A stretch of 64,000 nucleotides of DNA from Saxidomus purpurata (GCA_022818135.1 JAFMSR010000018.1:39133234-39197233), one strand, 5' to 3'. Numbered from the stretch's first letter, positions 37,507 to 49,517 are shown. Program-made: numbers and translations. The notes: generated by a model from the letters alone, not told the origin.

Positions 37507-37614
37507 GTAAGTGACAAAGTGTTGTAAGTGACAAAGTATTGTAAGTGACAAAGTGTTGTAAGTGACAAAGTGTTGTAAAAGACAAAGTATTGTAAGTGAC
37601 AAAGTGCTGTAAGT
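37507..37614 (+). repeat. 17-bp minisatellite
   Basis: About six copies of GTGACAAAGTGTTGTAA, with variants in the second half (tattg, gctg). The minus-strand frame across it is a repeat frame. Confidence 0.8.
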
Positions 37615-37726
37615 GACAGATATACAGCGTTTATAAGACATAAAGAGTATACCATGTTTACTTGATTGGGAAACTGGTCAATATTATATAGGCAAATTGC
37701 AGGACAATGTTTTGTTACAGAAATGG

Positions 37727-37902
37727 TACAGTCAAACCTGTGAGCAAAGACCACTGCTGGGAAGCTACAAATGTGGTCTTTGTTTGCAGGTGGTCTTTAT
37801 ATTCACAGGTGTGTCTAATATTGTACGGTGATCTCCGTGCTGGTATTTATTTGCAGGTTGGTCTATATTCGGAGGTGGTCTTTAACACCAGTTTGACTGT
37901 AC
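37727..37902. mobile_element. MITE with CAGTCAAACCTGTG ends, second copy
   Basis: Begins TACAGTCAAACCTGTGAG and ends 'ccagtttgactgta', with TA at both sides. Inside are 'ccactg(c/t)tgggaagctac', 'ggtggtctttatatt' and similar phrases shared with 2954-3235. This copy has no poly(G) insertion and is the better guide to the family. Confidence 0.7.
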
Positions 37903-39180
37903 TGTCTACACACAGTAGTGTTTCAAAGAAATATTTTTTAATCATTTTTAAAAAAAAAGTTATTGAAATGCTTGTAGGGGTTGCGTCCGAAATATATCAA
38001 GCCTAGCTGCGTTGTTAAAATAAATCAAGATGGTTTCAATAAAACAATGAAGTGAGTTTGCTTTTGTGATGTACGCATGTTTGTGAAAAAGTAAAGTTAC
38101 CAGAAAATTTGGTTCAATGTTTTTATTAACGCACTCTATACTACAGTATGGACAACAAAGGTATGTGAAGACTAGGCTTTCTTGTGCAATAGCTCCTATA
38201 ATTTCCGTAAAAAAAGTTGTCAAATAGCCTAATAAACAACTTGTGACCGTACAATAATTCACCTCGAAGAGAAATAATTTAGATTTGTAATACATTGTAG
38301 TTATTGGCATATTTGTTAGTGTGGTACAAACTGTGAGAAACACGGTCTACCATTAGGCTACCTGTCACTACCCAATTTTCGATTTCATTGTCTGACAATG
38401 CAATGTACAAACAAATTATGATAGTCCCAACATTGCATTAAATAACAAAAGTGTTTGACTTTGTTTGCAATAATGTTTGGCGCAGTTTTTTTATTGCAAT
38501 ATTATCGGCAGATAGAAAATATGGCAAACAATTATAAACAACAGTTACAGTAGAATTTTGAAGGAGAAACTACATCTAGGGCGCTTTGTACAGTATAATA
38601 GCTTGAATATTGGTTTCAAATGAAATTAATGAAAAATTAATTTTTTTACTTCCCCGCCCCCCCCTAAAACATTCTTTATTTTTGGTTCCGAATTATTTTA
38701 ATGTGTGATGGCACAATGCCAGCAAATCAGATTCACAATAACTGGGGATAGTTCGCTGATGAATTAATTATGTAACTATATGAGCATCTATTTGTACGTT
38801 TTGATTCTAGTTCAACCAAGCCATATAAGTACAATAGATTGCAGAAAATCTGTCGGAGTTATAGTATAGCTTTAGTTCAACGAACATTTCAGTTCCCGTC
38901 AAATGTATATTAGTTTAACTACATCCACATAATTTATTTTAGATTGATTTGAAGCAAATTTTATAAAGGTCCGTCCATAAGAGCAAATATGTTAGCTTGA
39001 ATTTATGGATGAGACCTCGAATTTATTTTAGTAAACGCAGTTTTGAATAAGCAGACGACCTTAAATCGTCAAGTAAGTAATTACAAACATCTTTGATCGG
39101 TCCCCATGATGTTGCACAAAGAAGCACTGGCATACTGTTAGGTCCAAGAAATAGGTCCAATATTGTGCCGATGATTTCTC
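37903..39180. other. AT-rich noncoding stretch
   Basis: A 127-codon minus-strand open frame at 37960-38343 is rich in Phe, Leu, Ile and Cys, matches nothing I recognise, and has no splice or regulatory support. I do not call it a gene. Nothing else is seen. Confidence 0.35.
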
Positions 39181-39187
39181 GAGTTTT

Positions 39188-39223
39188 TTTCACATCCGTT
39201 GAAATTGGCGGACGGATGTGAAA
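39188..39223. repeat. 12-bp stem hairpin
   Basis: TTTCACATCCGT at 39188-39199 pairs with ACGGATGTGAAA at 39212-39223, with a 12-base loop. No gene lies near enough to make it a terminator; it is probably a foldback remnant. Confidence 0.55.
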
Positions 39224-39589
39224 TATTGTAGAAGATTTAAATTATAATGTTAAAGTATACCTTTAGTAGATAAAGCACCAACTAGTTGCTCTATTGTTTA
39301 TAGCCTTTTAATATCTGGTTATATGAAATGGACGTTTTGTCGTACCTGGTTTCGACCAAAAGTTGTAGTGGGCAGAATGTCGGATCGGTGAAATGTTACA
39401 ACAGTTGTATCGGCAAAATTGTTTTCGAGGAAATGTCGTGCCTCCCGACATAAAAGACTGGTGATATGTTGAGCATTTGTGATAAGATGAGCAAAACACT
39501 ATGTGTGTACTTTAGAGTTTTATCGTTGGTATTTATCGTTTATCGGATAATCCATATGACCAACGGCCCCAGAAGAGTTTAGTTATTTT

Positions 39590-39835
39590 AGGTTTCGGGG
39601 GATAGCGCAAGATACAGAATGCGTTCCGTTCCAGAAACACCCACTGGTTCTTTAACATACCCGGTGTACAGCACCGATACATCGGACCTCGGTTTTAGGT
39701 CTCACCCGAAAGACCATGATTAGTTATGTTAGTGGAGGAGCGGGGATCGAACCCTGGATTACCACCAATGGCATACGGTTTTTGGCATTTTCAAGTGCTC
39801 TAACCTCACTGGTTATAGACGAATCAAGCTTCAAT
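39590..39835 (-). mobile_element. tRNA-derived SINE
   Basis: On the minus strand: a tRNA-like head with 'gtgaggttagagcacttg' (A-box region, about 39805-39788) and GGGTTCGATCCCC (B box, about 39755-39743), then a body containing 'ctttcgggtgagacctaaa', 'ggtgctgtacaccgggtat' and 'aagaaccagtgggtgtttc'. The body phrases are conserved in SINEs of several marine invertebrates as I recall them. Confidence 0.6.
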
Positions 39836-40980
39836 ATTCTTGCCTTCAGGTGATTCTTTTCGATGTTAGAAAACATTAATATTAATTGTTTCAACACGAA
39901 ACATAGATCAAGTGATCGGAAGTGATTGGGTTGTAGCTGCCTTACATGTCTGCTCAACTTCGCTGCCAGGGGAGTGCCACAATAGCACATTGCCTACTGG
40001 TATTTTAAATAAGAAAAATGCTTTTCCCTGCCTTGTATAATTTCGTCCAGTTGCCCGTATGTAAATGATCATTGAGTAGCAAAATAGTGAGTTGAGTGTA
40101 TCACTTTGAATAGTTAATTTTATAGTCATAGAGTAAGATTCTTGGCTCCCGTTCGTAAACATTTGTACGTACAGCAGCTGAAGAGAGTAGGGTTGAAATC
40201 GTGTTTGTATCCAATTTGCAGTCTTGATGCTCGAAATAAAAAAAACTCACACAGTTTGTCATCAAACCACCTCAAAGCAGCATGTGGCTTTGCAAATTGT
40301 GTTAATAAGTAGATGACGCAGTTTTTGATTCACGGTTTACGCCGAGTATGCAAAAGTCACAGGCAACTCTATGCAACGACCGTTTACAACCAAGAGCTTT
40401 CAATGAGGTAGTTGGTATTACTAGGTATTAAGTTTAGCTTGTACATGTTGGTGCTTAAAATGTAACTGTACATGCGCATGCATTTCAATTCAGCTCTGAG
40501 TTACTGAAATGTGGTGTACAATAAATGAAACAATAGATTGTTTTTCGAGGGTGCAGTGTTCTTGATAGTACTATTAGGCACATTTTTGAACTTGGTTAAA
40601 GTACAAGGACCAGGGCCTTCTTGCATCATGGTTAACATGCTGTTTTTTTGCTATTTTTTATTTGTATAAAGATAGATCTTCAAAATAAAGATAGCCATGC
40701 AAGACGTGAAAGACTGAAAATCATGACAAAAAGAAGCTGTATTTAAGAGACAGTAGAGTCCGTATTTATAGGATTCACACTTTACACACTGTTAAAATGT
40801 AAAGTATGACGGATCGGATGTGTCCGTGGTTTTCACGGAAATTATCGAATATCATACGCGATTGATTTACTTAGGGTCCGTCAAAAAAGATATTTAAATT
40901 GTATGTCTCAATAAAATGAAAGAAATAATGTATAAGTTCCACCGTGTTTCTGCTTATCGTGCATTTTGAGAGTTTTTCTT
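39836..40980. other. noncoding stretch
   Basis: No exon or repeat recognised. Short frames at 39724-39990 and 39908-40162 overlap each other and the SINE and are judged to be chance. Confidence 0.35.
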
Positions 40981-40998
40981 CCAACTGTCGCAGTTTAA

Positions 40999-41437
40999 TA
41001 TATATATATATATATATAACGTGAAAATTCAAAAAATGTGCCGGAAAAAGTTAAATATATAAAAAGATAAAACACAGTCCAAGAGATAATTAAATTATTA
41101 TTTGCCAACCGGTTTCGCTTTCATGCTCATCAGGCAAATATGGCGTCAAAATATGTATAATTGCTTAAAACGTACACAACGTACGTCAAAAATGATGACG
41201 CAGTTATATTTTTAGTCAAAAAATAGGACGTCAATTAACGCTATTCAATTTTGGTTCAAAAATGTTTATAAAATTGCTCTCTAGATAACCTAGCTGAAAC
41301 GTTATTGGTATGAAATTTATAAAATGGATAAATATAAACCTTTGGGTCTCTTTTCTAGGTTATCTAGAGAGCAATATTTTATAAACATTTTTGAACCAAA
41401 ATTGAATATCTTTATATATATATATATATATATATAT
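40999..41437. mobile_element. (TA)n-flanked segment with a long hairpin, possibly retroelement-derived
   Basis: The segment is bounded by (TA)n runs at about 40999-41018 and 41412-41437. It contains the hammerhead-like motif at 41099-41140 and a large inverted repeat whose arms (41245-41296 and 41356-41408) match over about 50 bases around a 60-base loop. Phrases in the arms include 'caattttggttcaaaaatg' and 'gctctctagataacctag'. A link to Penelope-like or retrozyme elements is inferred only from the ribozyme-like motif. Confidence 0.45.
41099..41140 (-). ncRNA. hammerhead ribozyme-like motif (type I, minimal)
   Basis: On the minus strand the order is: stem I arm TATTTGC (41140-41134), core CTGATGA (41133-41127), a two-pair stem II with an AUGAAA loop (41126-41117), core GAA (41116-41114), a self-complementary ACCGGT (41113-41108) in place of stem III, then TG and the second stem I arm GCAAATA (41105-41099). 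All seven stem I pairs form. A stem III this short could pair only between two copies, as described for minimal type I hammerheads of Penelope-like elements and retrozymes. One extra G at 41106 puts G rather than A, C or U next to the cleavage point, so this copy may be inactive. Confidence 0.5.
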
Positions 41438-42173
41438 TAAACTAGCTTCTTTAAAGTGTATTTGTATTTTTGCATCTTAAAGGTCCAAAGACGTGTCACT
41501 TGTACGTGTTTATATAATGTTTGGCTACTATCAAATGTATCCTCCAATTGTCAAAAAAGTGGGACTATTTTTGTTAATTGCACAAAGTGTGACACAACAG
41601 TCCCGTACCATTTGTGGTTATTAAAGTCGTGATATTTTCTATAATTTTATTCTTACACATATATATATACATGACCTCACTGATAAAAAAGAATCTGCAT
41701 ACAATTAAGATATGTAAAATTTTCTTTTTTATTTTAATTTTCTAATTCATATATTATGAAATAAACATAATTGGAGAGAGACAGACACACAAAGAGATTA
41801 AAAGCGACAGGCAAAGAGAGAGTGAGATTTGTATATGTCTCTTCGAAAAATATTTGCATGTTTTGCTTCAATTTTGAGATGAATTCAGTGCAAAATTGTC
41901 TATCAATGCAGCAAGCTTCGAAAATATTTCTTCTTACATTTAAGCCCCATAATATTTAATTATACCCGGATTTGTAGTTTGCATTTTTCAATTTGACACA
42001 ATTTTCTCATTGCTTTTTTATTCCAAAATATATGGAATTATATATGAATTATCATCATTGTTTGTATTACGCCATAAATTGGTTTAATCTGGATGTTGAT
42101 TATTAGGGGGGCAATAAACCCTACACTTTTTCGGTAATTTATTACCAAGTTTTGACAACCCTACCTGCTTTGT

Positions 42174-42890
42174 TTTTAGCTCACCTGGCACAAAGTGCAA
42201 GAGTGAGCTATTAGGATCGCATGGCGTCCCGTCCGTCCGTCCACCATTTCCTTCGAACGACATCTCCTCTGAAACCACTGGGCCAATGTTGATGAAACTT
42301 TGCAGGGATGTTCCTTTCATGAAGCTTTATCAAAGTTGTTCAAAAAATTCCATTCACAGAACTCTGGTTGCTATGGCAACAAATAGGAAAAACTTGAAAA
42401 ATCTTCTCCGAAACCACAAGGCCTAGAGTTTAGATATTTTGCATGTAGCATTGTCTAGTGCACCTAGCTCTACCAAGATTGTTCGAACTATGACCCCGGA
42501 TCAAAATTGACCCCGCCCGGGGGTCACTTGGTTTTACATATGCTATATAGGAAAGTCTTTAAAAATCTTGTTCTCGTTGAAACCGCAAGGCCTAGAGGTT
42601 AGATATTTGGCATGTAAAAAAGCCTAGTGGACCTCTACCAAGATTGTTCAAATCATGACCCCAGGGTCAAAATTAACCCTTCCCAGGAGGGGGGAGGTCA
42701 CTTAATTTCACATAGGCTTGTATAGGGAAAACTCAGAGAAACCAGGCAGACAGGCAGAGCTTAGATATTTTGAATGTTACTTAGCATTGTATAGTGGACC
42801 TCTATGAGTTGTGTTAAAATCATGACCACTTGTATTATAGCCAATGGTAGTCAGGTGAGCGATATAGGGCCATCTTGGCCCTCTTGTTTA
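42174..42890 (+). mobile_element. AGCTCACCTG-family element, full-length-looking
   Basis: Begins TTTTTAGCTCACCTGGCACA and ends near CAGGTGAGCGATATAGGGCC, so the ends AGCTCACCTG/CAGGTGAGC are inverted. After a CGTCCGTCCGTCC run it carries two to three units with 'accacaaggcctagag(t/g)tt', 'gatattttgcatgtagcatt' and 'gaccccgg(g)tcaaaattgacc'. Relatives: 61190-61630, 15355-15625, 24795-25105 and the fragment 4462-4494. No coding capacity. Confidence 0.7.
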
Positions 42891-43734
42891 AATTATGATT
42901 AATGACAAAACAACAGTATTGTGTTAATAAAAAAACATTTAATCTTGGACTTTCATTTAGTCTTTTCTAGACTTACAGTACTAACGTGCCTTAATTAAGA
43001 TGTCAAACTATATTATACTATTTAAAACGTAATGTACATTAATTTACAACGATTCGTGCTAGTAATTAAAACAGAAAAGAAATTCATGAAACTTTAGTTT
43101 AGTTTTAACATTACTTATTCGTTTATCAAAGCATGAACAAGACTATTACATTTATAAGCAGCAGAAATCTATACAGCTTATATATTATACTTTCATAATA
43201 CTTTGTGTAAATCATATAAAAAAAAAACAGAGTGAGATCTTGATTAGCAAAAAAACGAAAAACAAAACAAACAAAAAACACGCGAAACAAAACTACAAAA
43301 ATGCAGGAGAGAAAGGAACGAAGTGTGCATAAAATACGATTTTTGTAACATGCTAGATACTTCTTATATATACGAAAAGCTTACTACTCACTAGATTATG
43401 TGTGAACATAAGAAAATATACAAAAAAGGTACATTAAAGAGGGAGTAGAATTTGAATGAACAAGAGGGAATAAATGATAATGTGAATGACAGGGTATGGT
43501 CGAGCAACAAGTATGGCCAGACAAGTAAAAAGTGGACAATCGACTGTCAACACATCAGGGCTTTTAAGTAAATTTGTCTCTGCTTTCCGTATTACATTAA
43601 ACATTATTAACATTATATATTTTTCTTTTAAGATTATAATTGCTTTTTAAGATAAATGTTATTCATTGTTTTAACATTTAAATGGTTTATGAAATATAAA
43701 AAATCATTGACACAATGATGATTTCTTAAGCACA
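42891..43734. other. AT-rich noncoding stretch
   Basis: Nothing recognised. An A-rich patch at 43215-43300 has runs of A broken by C and G. Confidence 0.35.
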
Positions 43735-43890
43735 TTTAATTTATGCTAACTAATGAAATACTGTGTTATATCAATGTTTACAGTGATGGTATAGATTTCA
43801 TATCAGTCACAGTGTGGGTGATATAGGTCTACCGGAACTACTTTTTTTTAAGTAGTGCATATACATTATTTTGCTTTTATTTTTATATTT
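43735..43890 (+). repeat. dispersed repeat, intact copy
   Basis: Contains 'aactaatgaaatactgtgtt', 'catatcagtcacagtgtggg' and 'gatataggtctaccggaact'. The same repeat is found split into two parts at 46363-46397 and 48693-48800, with the LINE fragment 46398-48692 between. This intact copy therefore shows the pre-insertion arrangement. Confidence 0.7.
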
Positions 43891-44191
43891 AACATAAAAT
43901 AAAAAGAAAATTTGTTTGTTTTAAGAGGACATGGAATATACCTCAACATAAAGTGATACAATGTATCTTTTCTCGGTGAGATATATTCCATATTCACTCA
44001 AAACAAACAAATATCCTCTATTCATCACATTGCCCCTCTTCATTTTCTATCAAATATTCTTTAATTTAGTGCAACACAAACTCAAAGGCTCCATATCATT
44101 TATCGGTGCAAAGAGTGTGAAGAGTGCAACAGTCCCACTTTAGCGCAAGCCTACATTATCGACTTTTGCTGATAATTATATTGATGTAGAC

Positions 44192-45877
44192 TATGGAATG
44201 CGGGTTGGGACATGCCACTTGCTAATTGCTACTTGCTAATTGCCACTTGCTTATTGCTGATTGCAGATTTGGACATGCCACTTGTTATTTTCGACTTACG
44301 TATTGCCTATTGCTAGTTGCTAATTGTCACTTGCCACTTGCTTATTGTCACTTGCCACTTGCTAATTGCTAGTTGATATATGCCACTTGCTAATTGCCAC
44401 TTGCTTATACTTAATTGCTCCTTGGGATATGCCACTTGATTATTGCCACTTGCTTATTGCTAGTTGGGACATGCCACTTGCTAATTGCCACTTGCCATTT
44501 GCCAATTGGGACACTTGCTAATTGCCACCTGCCATTTTCTTATTGCTACTTGAGATGCCACTTGCTAATTGCTAATTGCTACTTGGGACATGCCACTTGA
44601 TAATTGCCAATTGGCATTTGCTAATTGTCACTTGCTTATTGCTACATGCTTATTGCCACTTGCTACTTGCCATTTTCTCATTGCCAATTATGATTTTCTA
44701 ATTGCCACTTGCTAATTCAATTGATTGCGTAAAATTGTATAAGAATGTCTACTCATATTATATCACATATTTAGAACAAACACGAATTTATCTAAAGTAT
44801 GAATTTGATCTAGTTAAATAAAAAATATATATTTTAAATATAAAATGATCAGATGATGGTTCATGCTCGATGTTTGCTCATCTAATTTGTTCAGACTTCA
44901 GCTGCAAGATTATTTATATTAAATATATTTTCAGTATGAAATATTATTAATAATTCATAATAAACTTATAACATATATAATCTATACATACACCATTATA
45001 GATGTCTTGTTTACTTTTAAGAGCAACTCATGTTCAATGTTCATGAACATGAATCAGATCACGCGTTTTGAAATTGTATAAATTAAAAGCTTAAATGTGA
45101 TTGAATATAATATATTTTTGGTATGCATGTTCCATTTTAACATCAAAAACTTAATATTTTACTTCAATAAAATAATAATAGCTAATGTTCGTTATTTTCT
45201 AGCCATGTTCGGTAGTCATACCGATAACCGATTGGCAACTAGCGATTAGTAACAAGGAAAAGGTAATAAGCAATTAGCAAGTAGCAATTAACAATAAGCA
45301 AGTGGCAGTTAGCAAGTGACATGTCTCAACAAGCAATGAGCAAGTGGCAAGTAAGTATTAGCAAGTGGCATGTCCCAACTAGCAAATAGCAAATGGCAAT
45401 TGGCATTAAGCAAGTGACAATTAGCAAGTGGCAATTTGCGATTAGCAAAACCGCAATAAGCAAGTGGCAATTAGCAAGTCCTAACCCGCAATTAGCAATA
45501 AGCAAGTGGCAATTAGCATGTGACAATTAGCAAGTGACAATTGGCAATAAGCAAGTGGCAATTGACAAAACCACTATAAGCAAGTGGCAATTAGCAAGAC
45601 GCATGTTTCAACAAGCATTTAGCAATAAGCAAGTAGCAAGTGGCAACTGACAATTGGGAAACCGCGATAAGCAAGTGGCAATTAGCAAGTAGCATGTTTC
45701 AACCAGCATTGGTCAATAAGCAAATGGCAAGTAGCTATAGCAATAAACAAGTAGCAAGAAGCAAGTGGCAATTAGCAATTACTGAGTGGCATGTTTCCAC
45801 CAGCATTTATCAATAAGTAAGTGGCAATCCGCAAGTAGCAATTAGCAAGTTTGGCATGTCCCAACCCGCATTCCATA
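44192..45877. mobile_element. 1.7-kb inverted minisatellite element
   Basis: Outer ends TATGGAATGCGGGTTGGGAC ATGCCA (44192 on) and its complement (to 45877) match over about 26 bp. The left arm to about 44720 is an irregular tandem array of 'ttgctaattgccac', 'ttgcttattgc' and 'ttgggacatgcc' phrases. The right arm from about 45225 is the same array in reverse complement. The centre, about 500 bp, is AT-rich and unrelated. RNA from either strand would fold into a long imperfect hairpin. Short frames in the arms are repeat frames. No transposase. Confidence 0.75.
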
Positions 45878-45890
45878 ATAGACAGTATTG

Positions 45891-46362
45891 GATTGTCGAT
45901 TTTCTTAAGGCTGGTACTGTATCAGCTCGCGGTTACATATGGGTTATGCGATGGTACAATTAATTTAATATGACCCTTTGCAGTCAACTCGTACCTTCTA
46001 TTTCAAAACTTCAGTTAAAGTTAACCAGGAACAAAAGGGACTGATTTAAGACGCCAACTCAGACCGCCAAGCCGCCAACTTCAAGCTGCTAGGACGACAA
46101 CGTTAGGCCGCTGGGATGCCAACTTCAGGGAGATTATTATCGTAGATATATTAATTTAAAATTTGCAAGATACAAATAACAAACATAAAGCTAATGCGAA
46201 TTACAGAATTGATGTTGGCGTACGGTGGCCTTACTGTATGAGGAAACCGATGTTTTCGAAACGCTCGAGTGAGGTAGCAACTTATATGGCTGAAAATAAT
46301 ATCGTACCATATGAGAGATATTTCTAAATTTTGCAGAGATATCTTTGTAGAATGAAATGATT
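45891..46362. other. noncoding stretch
   Basis: Apart from short 'cgccaact' repetitions at 46050-46125, nothing is recognised. Confidence 0.35.
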
Positions 46363-46397
46363 TATTTTATGCAAACTAATGAAATACTGTGTTATAT
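46363..46397 (+). repeat. left part of the dispersed repeat split by the LINE
   Basis: 'tttatgcaaactaatgaaat' followed by 'actgtgttatat' matches 43739-43771 of the intact copy, then breaks off where the LINE begins. Confidence 0.65.
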
Positions 46398-48692
46398 TTC
46401 TTATTTCTAAGAAATGGTCATCCTCATCACAAGCAAACATTAGCTTGAAAATAGATGACAGTATGTATTTGTTTTGATAAGAAAACTATTGCTGAATCTT
46501 TAAATTCATTTTATACCACAGTTGCAGCAAAACTGGTTGAAAAACTGCCAGCTAGTGTACAACAGTATGGCAAGACATTTGTGAACAAATTTTATGCAGA
46601 AAAGGGTGTTTCCATGAATAGTTATTCATTTTCGTTAGTGTCAGAAAATAAAGTGTATAAATATTTACATAAACTTAGTGCTCATAAAGCTACTGGTCTG
46701 GATGATATCCCATCACGCTTTATAAAAGATGGTGCTTCCATAATTGCAAGTCCCCAATTTGTCTTTAGTTCAGGGAGTTGTTTCCGATGATCTTAAGATG
46801 GCTAGAGTTGTCCCCCTTTATAAGAAAAGCGATAAAACTTCTGTTGGTAATTATCGCCCAGTGTCAAAAATATTTGAAAGAGTGGTGTATGATCAGGTGG
46901 AGTCTTACTTTCAGGAAAAAGGGTTACTTTACCAATTTCAGTCAGGTTTTAGAAGTGGCTTTTCTACTGATACCTGTTTGATTCATTTAACTGATTTTAT
47001 CAGAATGGAAATGGATAAAGGTACTATTGTTGGCATGATACTATTGGATCTGCAAAAAGCATTTGATACTGTAGATCACGCTGTTTTGCACATGAAACTT
47101 CAAGCTGCTGGACTCGGTGACGACATTTTAACATGGTTCAGATCTTACCTTTCTGACAGGCAGCAGCTCGTAGATGTGGCGGGTACACATTCTACAGCTG
47201 CTCCAGTAACCTGTGGCGTCCCTCAGGGGTCCATACTTGGACCACTTCTATTTTTAATTTATGTGAATATGTCAGCAGTTATAAAAGAAAACTTCTGTTG
47301 TATGCTGATGACTCTGGAATTCTTGTGTCAGGTAAATGTAAATCTGAGGTGGAAAAAATGTTATCAGATGGCTTGAATCTTGTAAGTCATTGGTTAATAG
47401 ACAACAAGTTATCCCTACACTTAGGTAAAACAGAGTCTATCTTATTTGGTTCCAAGAGTAGGTTAAAATCAGATCCTTATCTCAAGGTCACTTGTAATGG
47501 TGTACCTATTAATCCTGCTTCTGCTGTCAAATATCTAGGTGCTACCGTTGATCAAAATCAGTCATTTGATTCAATGGCTCGTTCAGTACTCCAAAAGGCT
47601 AATTCAAGGTTGAAATTTTTATATCGCAAACGAGAATACCTCACTCAACATACTAAAACATTACTGGTCATGTCCCTGATTCAGTGCCATTTTGACTATG
47701 CCTGTTCTATTTGGTACAATGGTCTGACACAAGTTTTAAAAAATAAGTTACAAGTAACTCAAAACAAGTTAATGAGGTTTGTACTGGATTTAAACTGTAG
47801 AAGTCATATAGACGCAGAACATTTCAGAAAACTCAATTGGCTACCTGTTAAAGAACGTGTAGAACGAATATTCTATGTCATGTGTTCAAGATCAAAAATG
47901 GTCTAGCCCCAGTTTACATGAGTGACCATTTTGTGTCCCAAGATAATGTTCATAATTATAGCACAAGACTTAGTAATAAAGGTGCCTTTGCTATTCCTAA
48001 GGTAAAGAGTTTTGGGTCCAAATCGTTTTGCTTTATGGGTTGCACTTTGTGGAACAGATTACCTCATAAGGTCACAAAAATCACTTAACCCTCTGCTTTT
48101 AAGGTTGCTGTTAAAAAACATTTCTTAGATAATTTGAAATAATTTTTAATTTTTTATTAAATTTAGTTATGTATAACATGTATAATTTTGGTATGGTTCA
48201 TATAGTTCAATGTTTCTTAGATCTTCAACTTTCGTTCTTTTAAATGCATTTACACAGCTTGTTACATAAATAAGATGTAGGCATTCTTAATTGTCAGTCA
48301 ACACTGTGATATTTTCATGTGATATACATGTAATTACTGTCTCACAGAAATGAAATGTGATAATTACTTTAAATTAAATTATTATTTTTGTTATAAGATT
48401 CAAGTAAAATATGAGATAAATATAAATGTTAAAGCAATTTGTGATATTTAAATTATGTGATATTCTGTGATACTGATTACTGTACATTGATTCATTGCCT
48501 CTCTCTGTCATGCCACCAACACAAAGGGACCACAATGGAAATAAGAGTTTACTCTTTTTTGTGTTATCCCTGGTGTCGGTGTGCATGCCATGGTTATTAT
48601 GTTCATGTTGTGATATTGTTTTATTGCATTCATGTTTGTTTTAGCCATGTATGTACTCCATACCAAAATAAGTCTTATCTTATCTTATCTTA
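46398..48692 (+). pseudogene. 5'-truncated, frameshifted LINE reverse transcriptase
   Basis: Four successive frames (46455-46790, 46744-47376, 47298-47906, 47882-48088) together give the reverse transcriptase and C-terminal part of a jockey-superfamily non-LTR element. Landmarks are 'HKATGLDDIP', NYRPVS..IFERVV (a few residues missing in between), LLDLQKAFDTVDHAVL, GVPQGSILGPLLFLIY, YADDSGILVSG, and a C-terminal 'TLWNRLP'. The endonuclease is absent. The 3' end is four TCTTA units (48673-48692), a tail typical of some L2/CR1-like LINEs. Three frameshifts make it dead. Boundaries follow from the split host repeat (see 43735-43890). Clade assignment is uncertain. Confidence 0.85.
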
Positions 48693-48800
48693 TACAGTAA
48701 AATATAGATATAGATATCATATCAGTCACAGTGTTGGTGATATAGGTCTGCCGGAACTACTTTTTAAAGTACCGCATATACATAATTTCACTTTTGTTTT
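48693..48800 (+). repeat. right part of the dispersed repeat split by the LINE
   Basis: Resumes at 'tacagt' and continues with 'tcatatcagtcacagtgttg' and 'gatataggtctgccggaact', parallel to 43779-43880. About six bases present in the intact copy at the junction are missing here, so the insertion apparently deleted a little target. Confidence 0.65.
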
Positions 48801-48861
48801 AATAGTTCGCATAACATAAGTATTGTAATTGTCTATACCATACGAGAAAACACTTCACGGT

Positions 48862-49239
48862 TTAAAGAGGCACTCCCTATATCTAGCAGATTATATTCTC
48901 GAAACATAGATTATGTGTTCAATGAACGTAAAATGATATATAAATACAATTTCAAAGAAAAACCTATGGCGAAAAATGCCTCATTTTACCACAATTAATC
49001 AATATATAGCCTTTCTGTAATAAATCGCATCCACCCATAATTTGTACAACAACAACTCTACATAGATTATTGAATGGTTTACGGTACTGCAGTATATTTT
49101 AAACTGCTGATTTTATCGATAATGACTGGGAATGCATAGCTGAAACTTTTAGGTTAAGTTTTAATACTTACAAAGATTCTATTATTAATGTTTTGGAGAT
49201 TATTTAGTTTAACATCAGTTATAGGGTGTGTCCCTTTAA
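48862..49239 (-). mobile_element. TTAA-flanked MITE-like repeat, copy 2
   Basis: Reverse-orientation partner of 12397-12766. Ends TTAAAGAGGCACTCCCTA and GGGTGTGTCCCTTTAA; internal landmarks include 'cctcattttaccacaattaa' and 'ggtactgcagtatattttaaa'. TTAA at both ends. Confidence 0.7.
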
Positions 49240-49461
49240 TCTGTCTTTTTAACCTACGACTAAGGGTGGTCCTAACTATGCAAGAACCGTGTTTAAAGCC
49301 GCTCGCTCTCAGTTACCGTTGAAAAAATATTTTTGAAAAAAAAATGTTTGCAACGCTTTTGAATTTGGTAGCGTATTTTTTGAATTTAGAGATATACGTG
49401 ATAGGAATTTTTACTGGAGCCCTTTTATGACGTCTCTGGAATCTGGAGCAATAATATTAAT

Positions 49462-49517
49462 TAAGAAATAATAAATGTCTCCCTGTATTTTATCGTTGAA
49501 TAAAATATAGTCAGGGG
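49462..49517. repeat. single arm of the foldback family of 30913-31203
   Basis: 'aagaaataataaatgtctcc' plus CTGTATTTTATCGTTGAATA and 'aaatatagtcag' match one arm of that element. The other arm is missing. Confidence 0.6.

Noticed and set aside
37507..37614. CRISPR-like array of short repeats
   Set aside because: Units are contiguous without unique spacers; this is a minisatellite in an animal genome.
37960..38343. 127-codon minus-strand open frame
   Set aside because: AT-rich, unrecognised, with hydrophobic composition typical of chance frames; no splice or promoter context.
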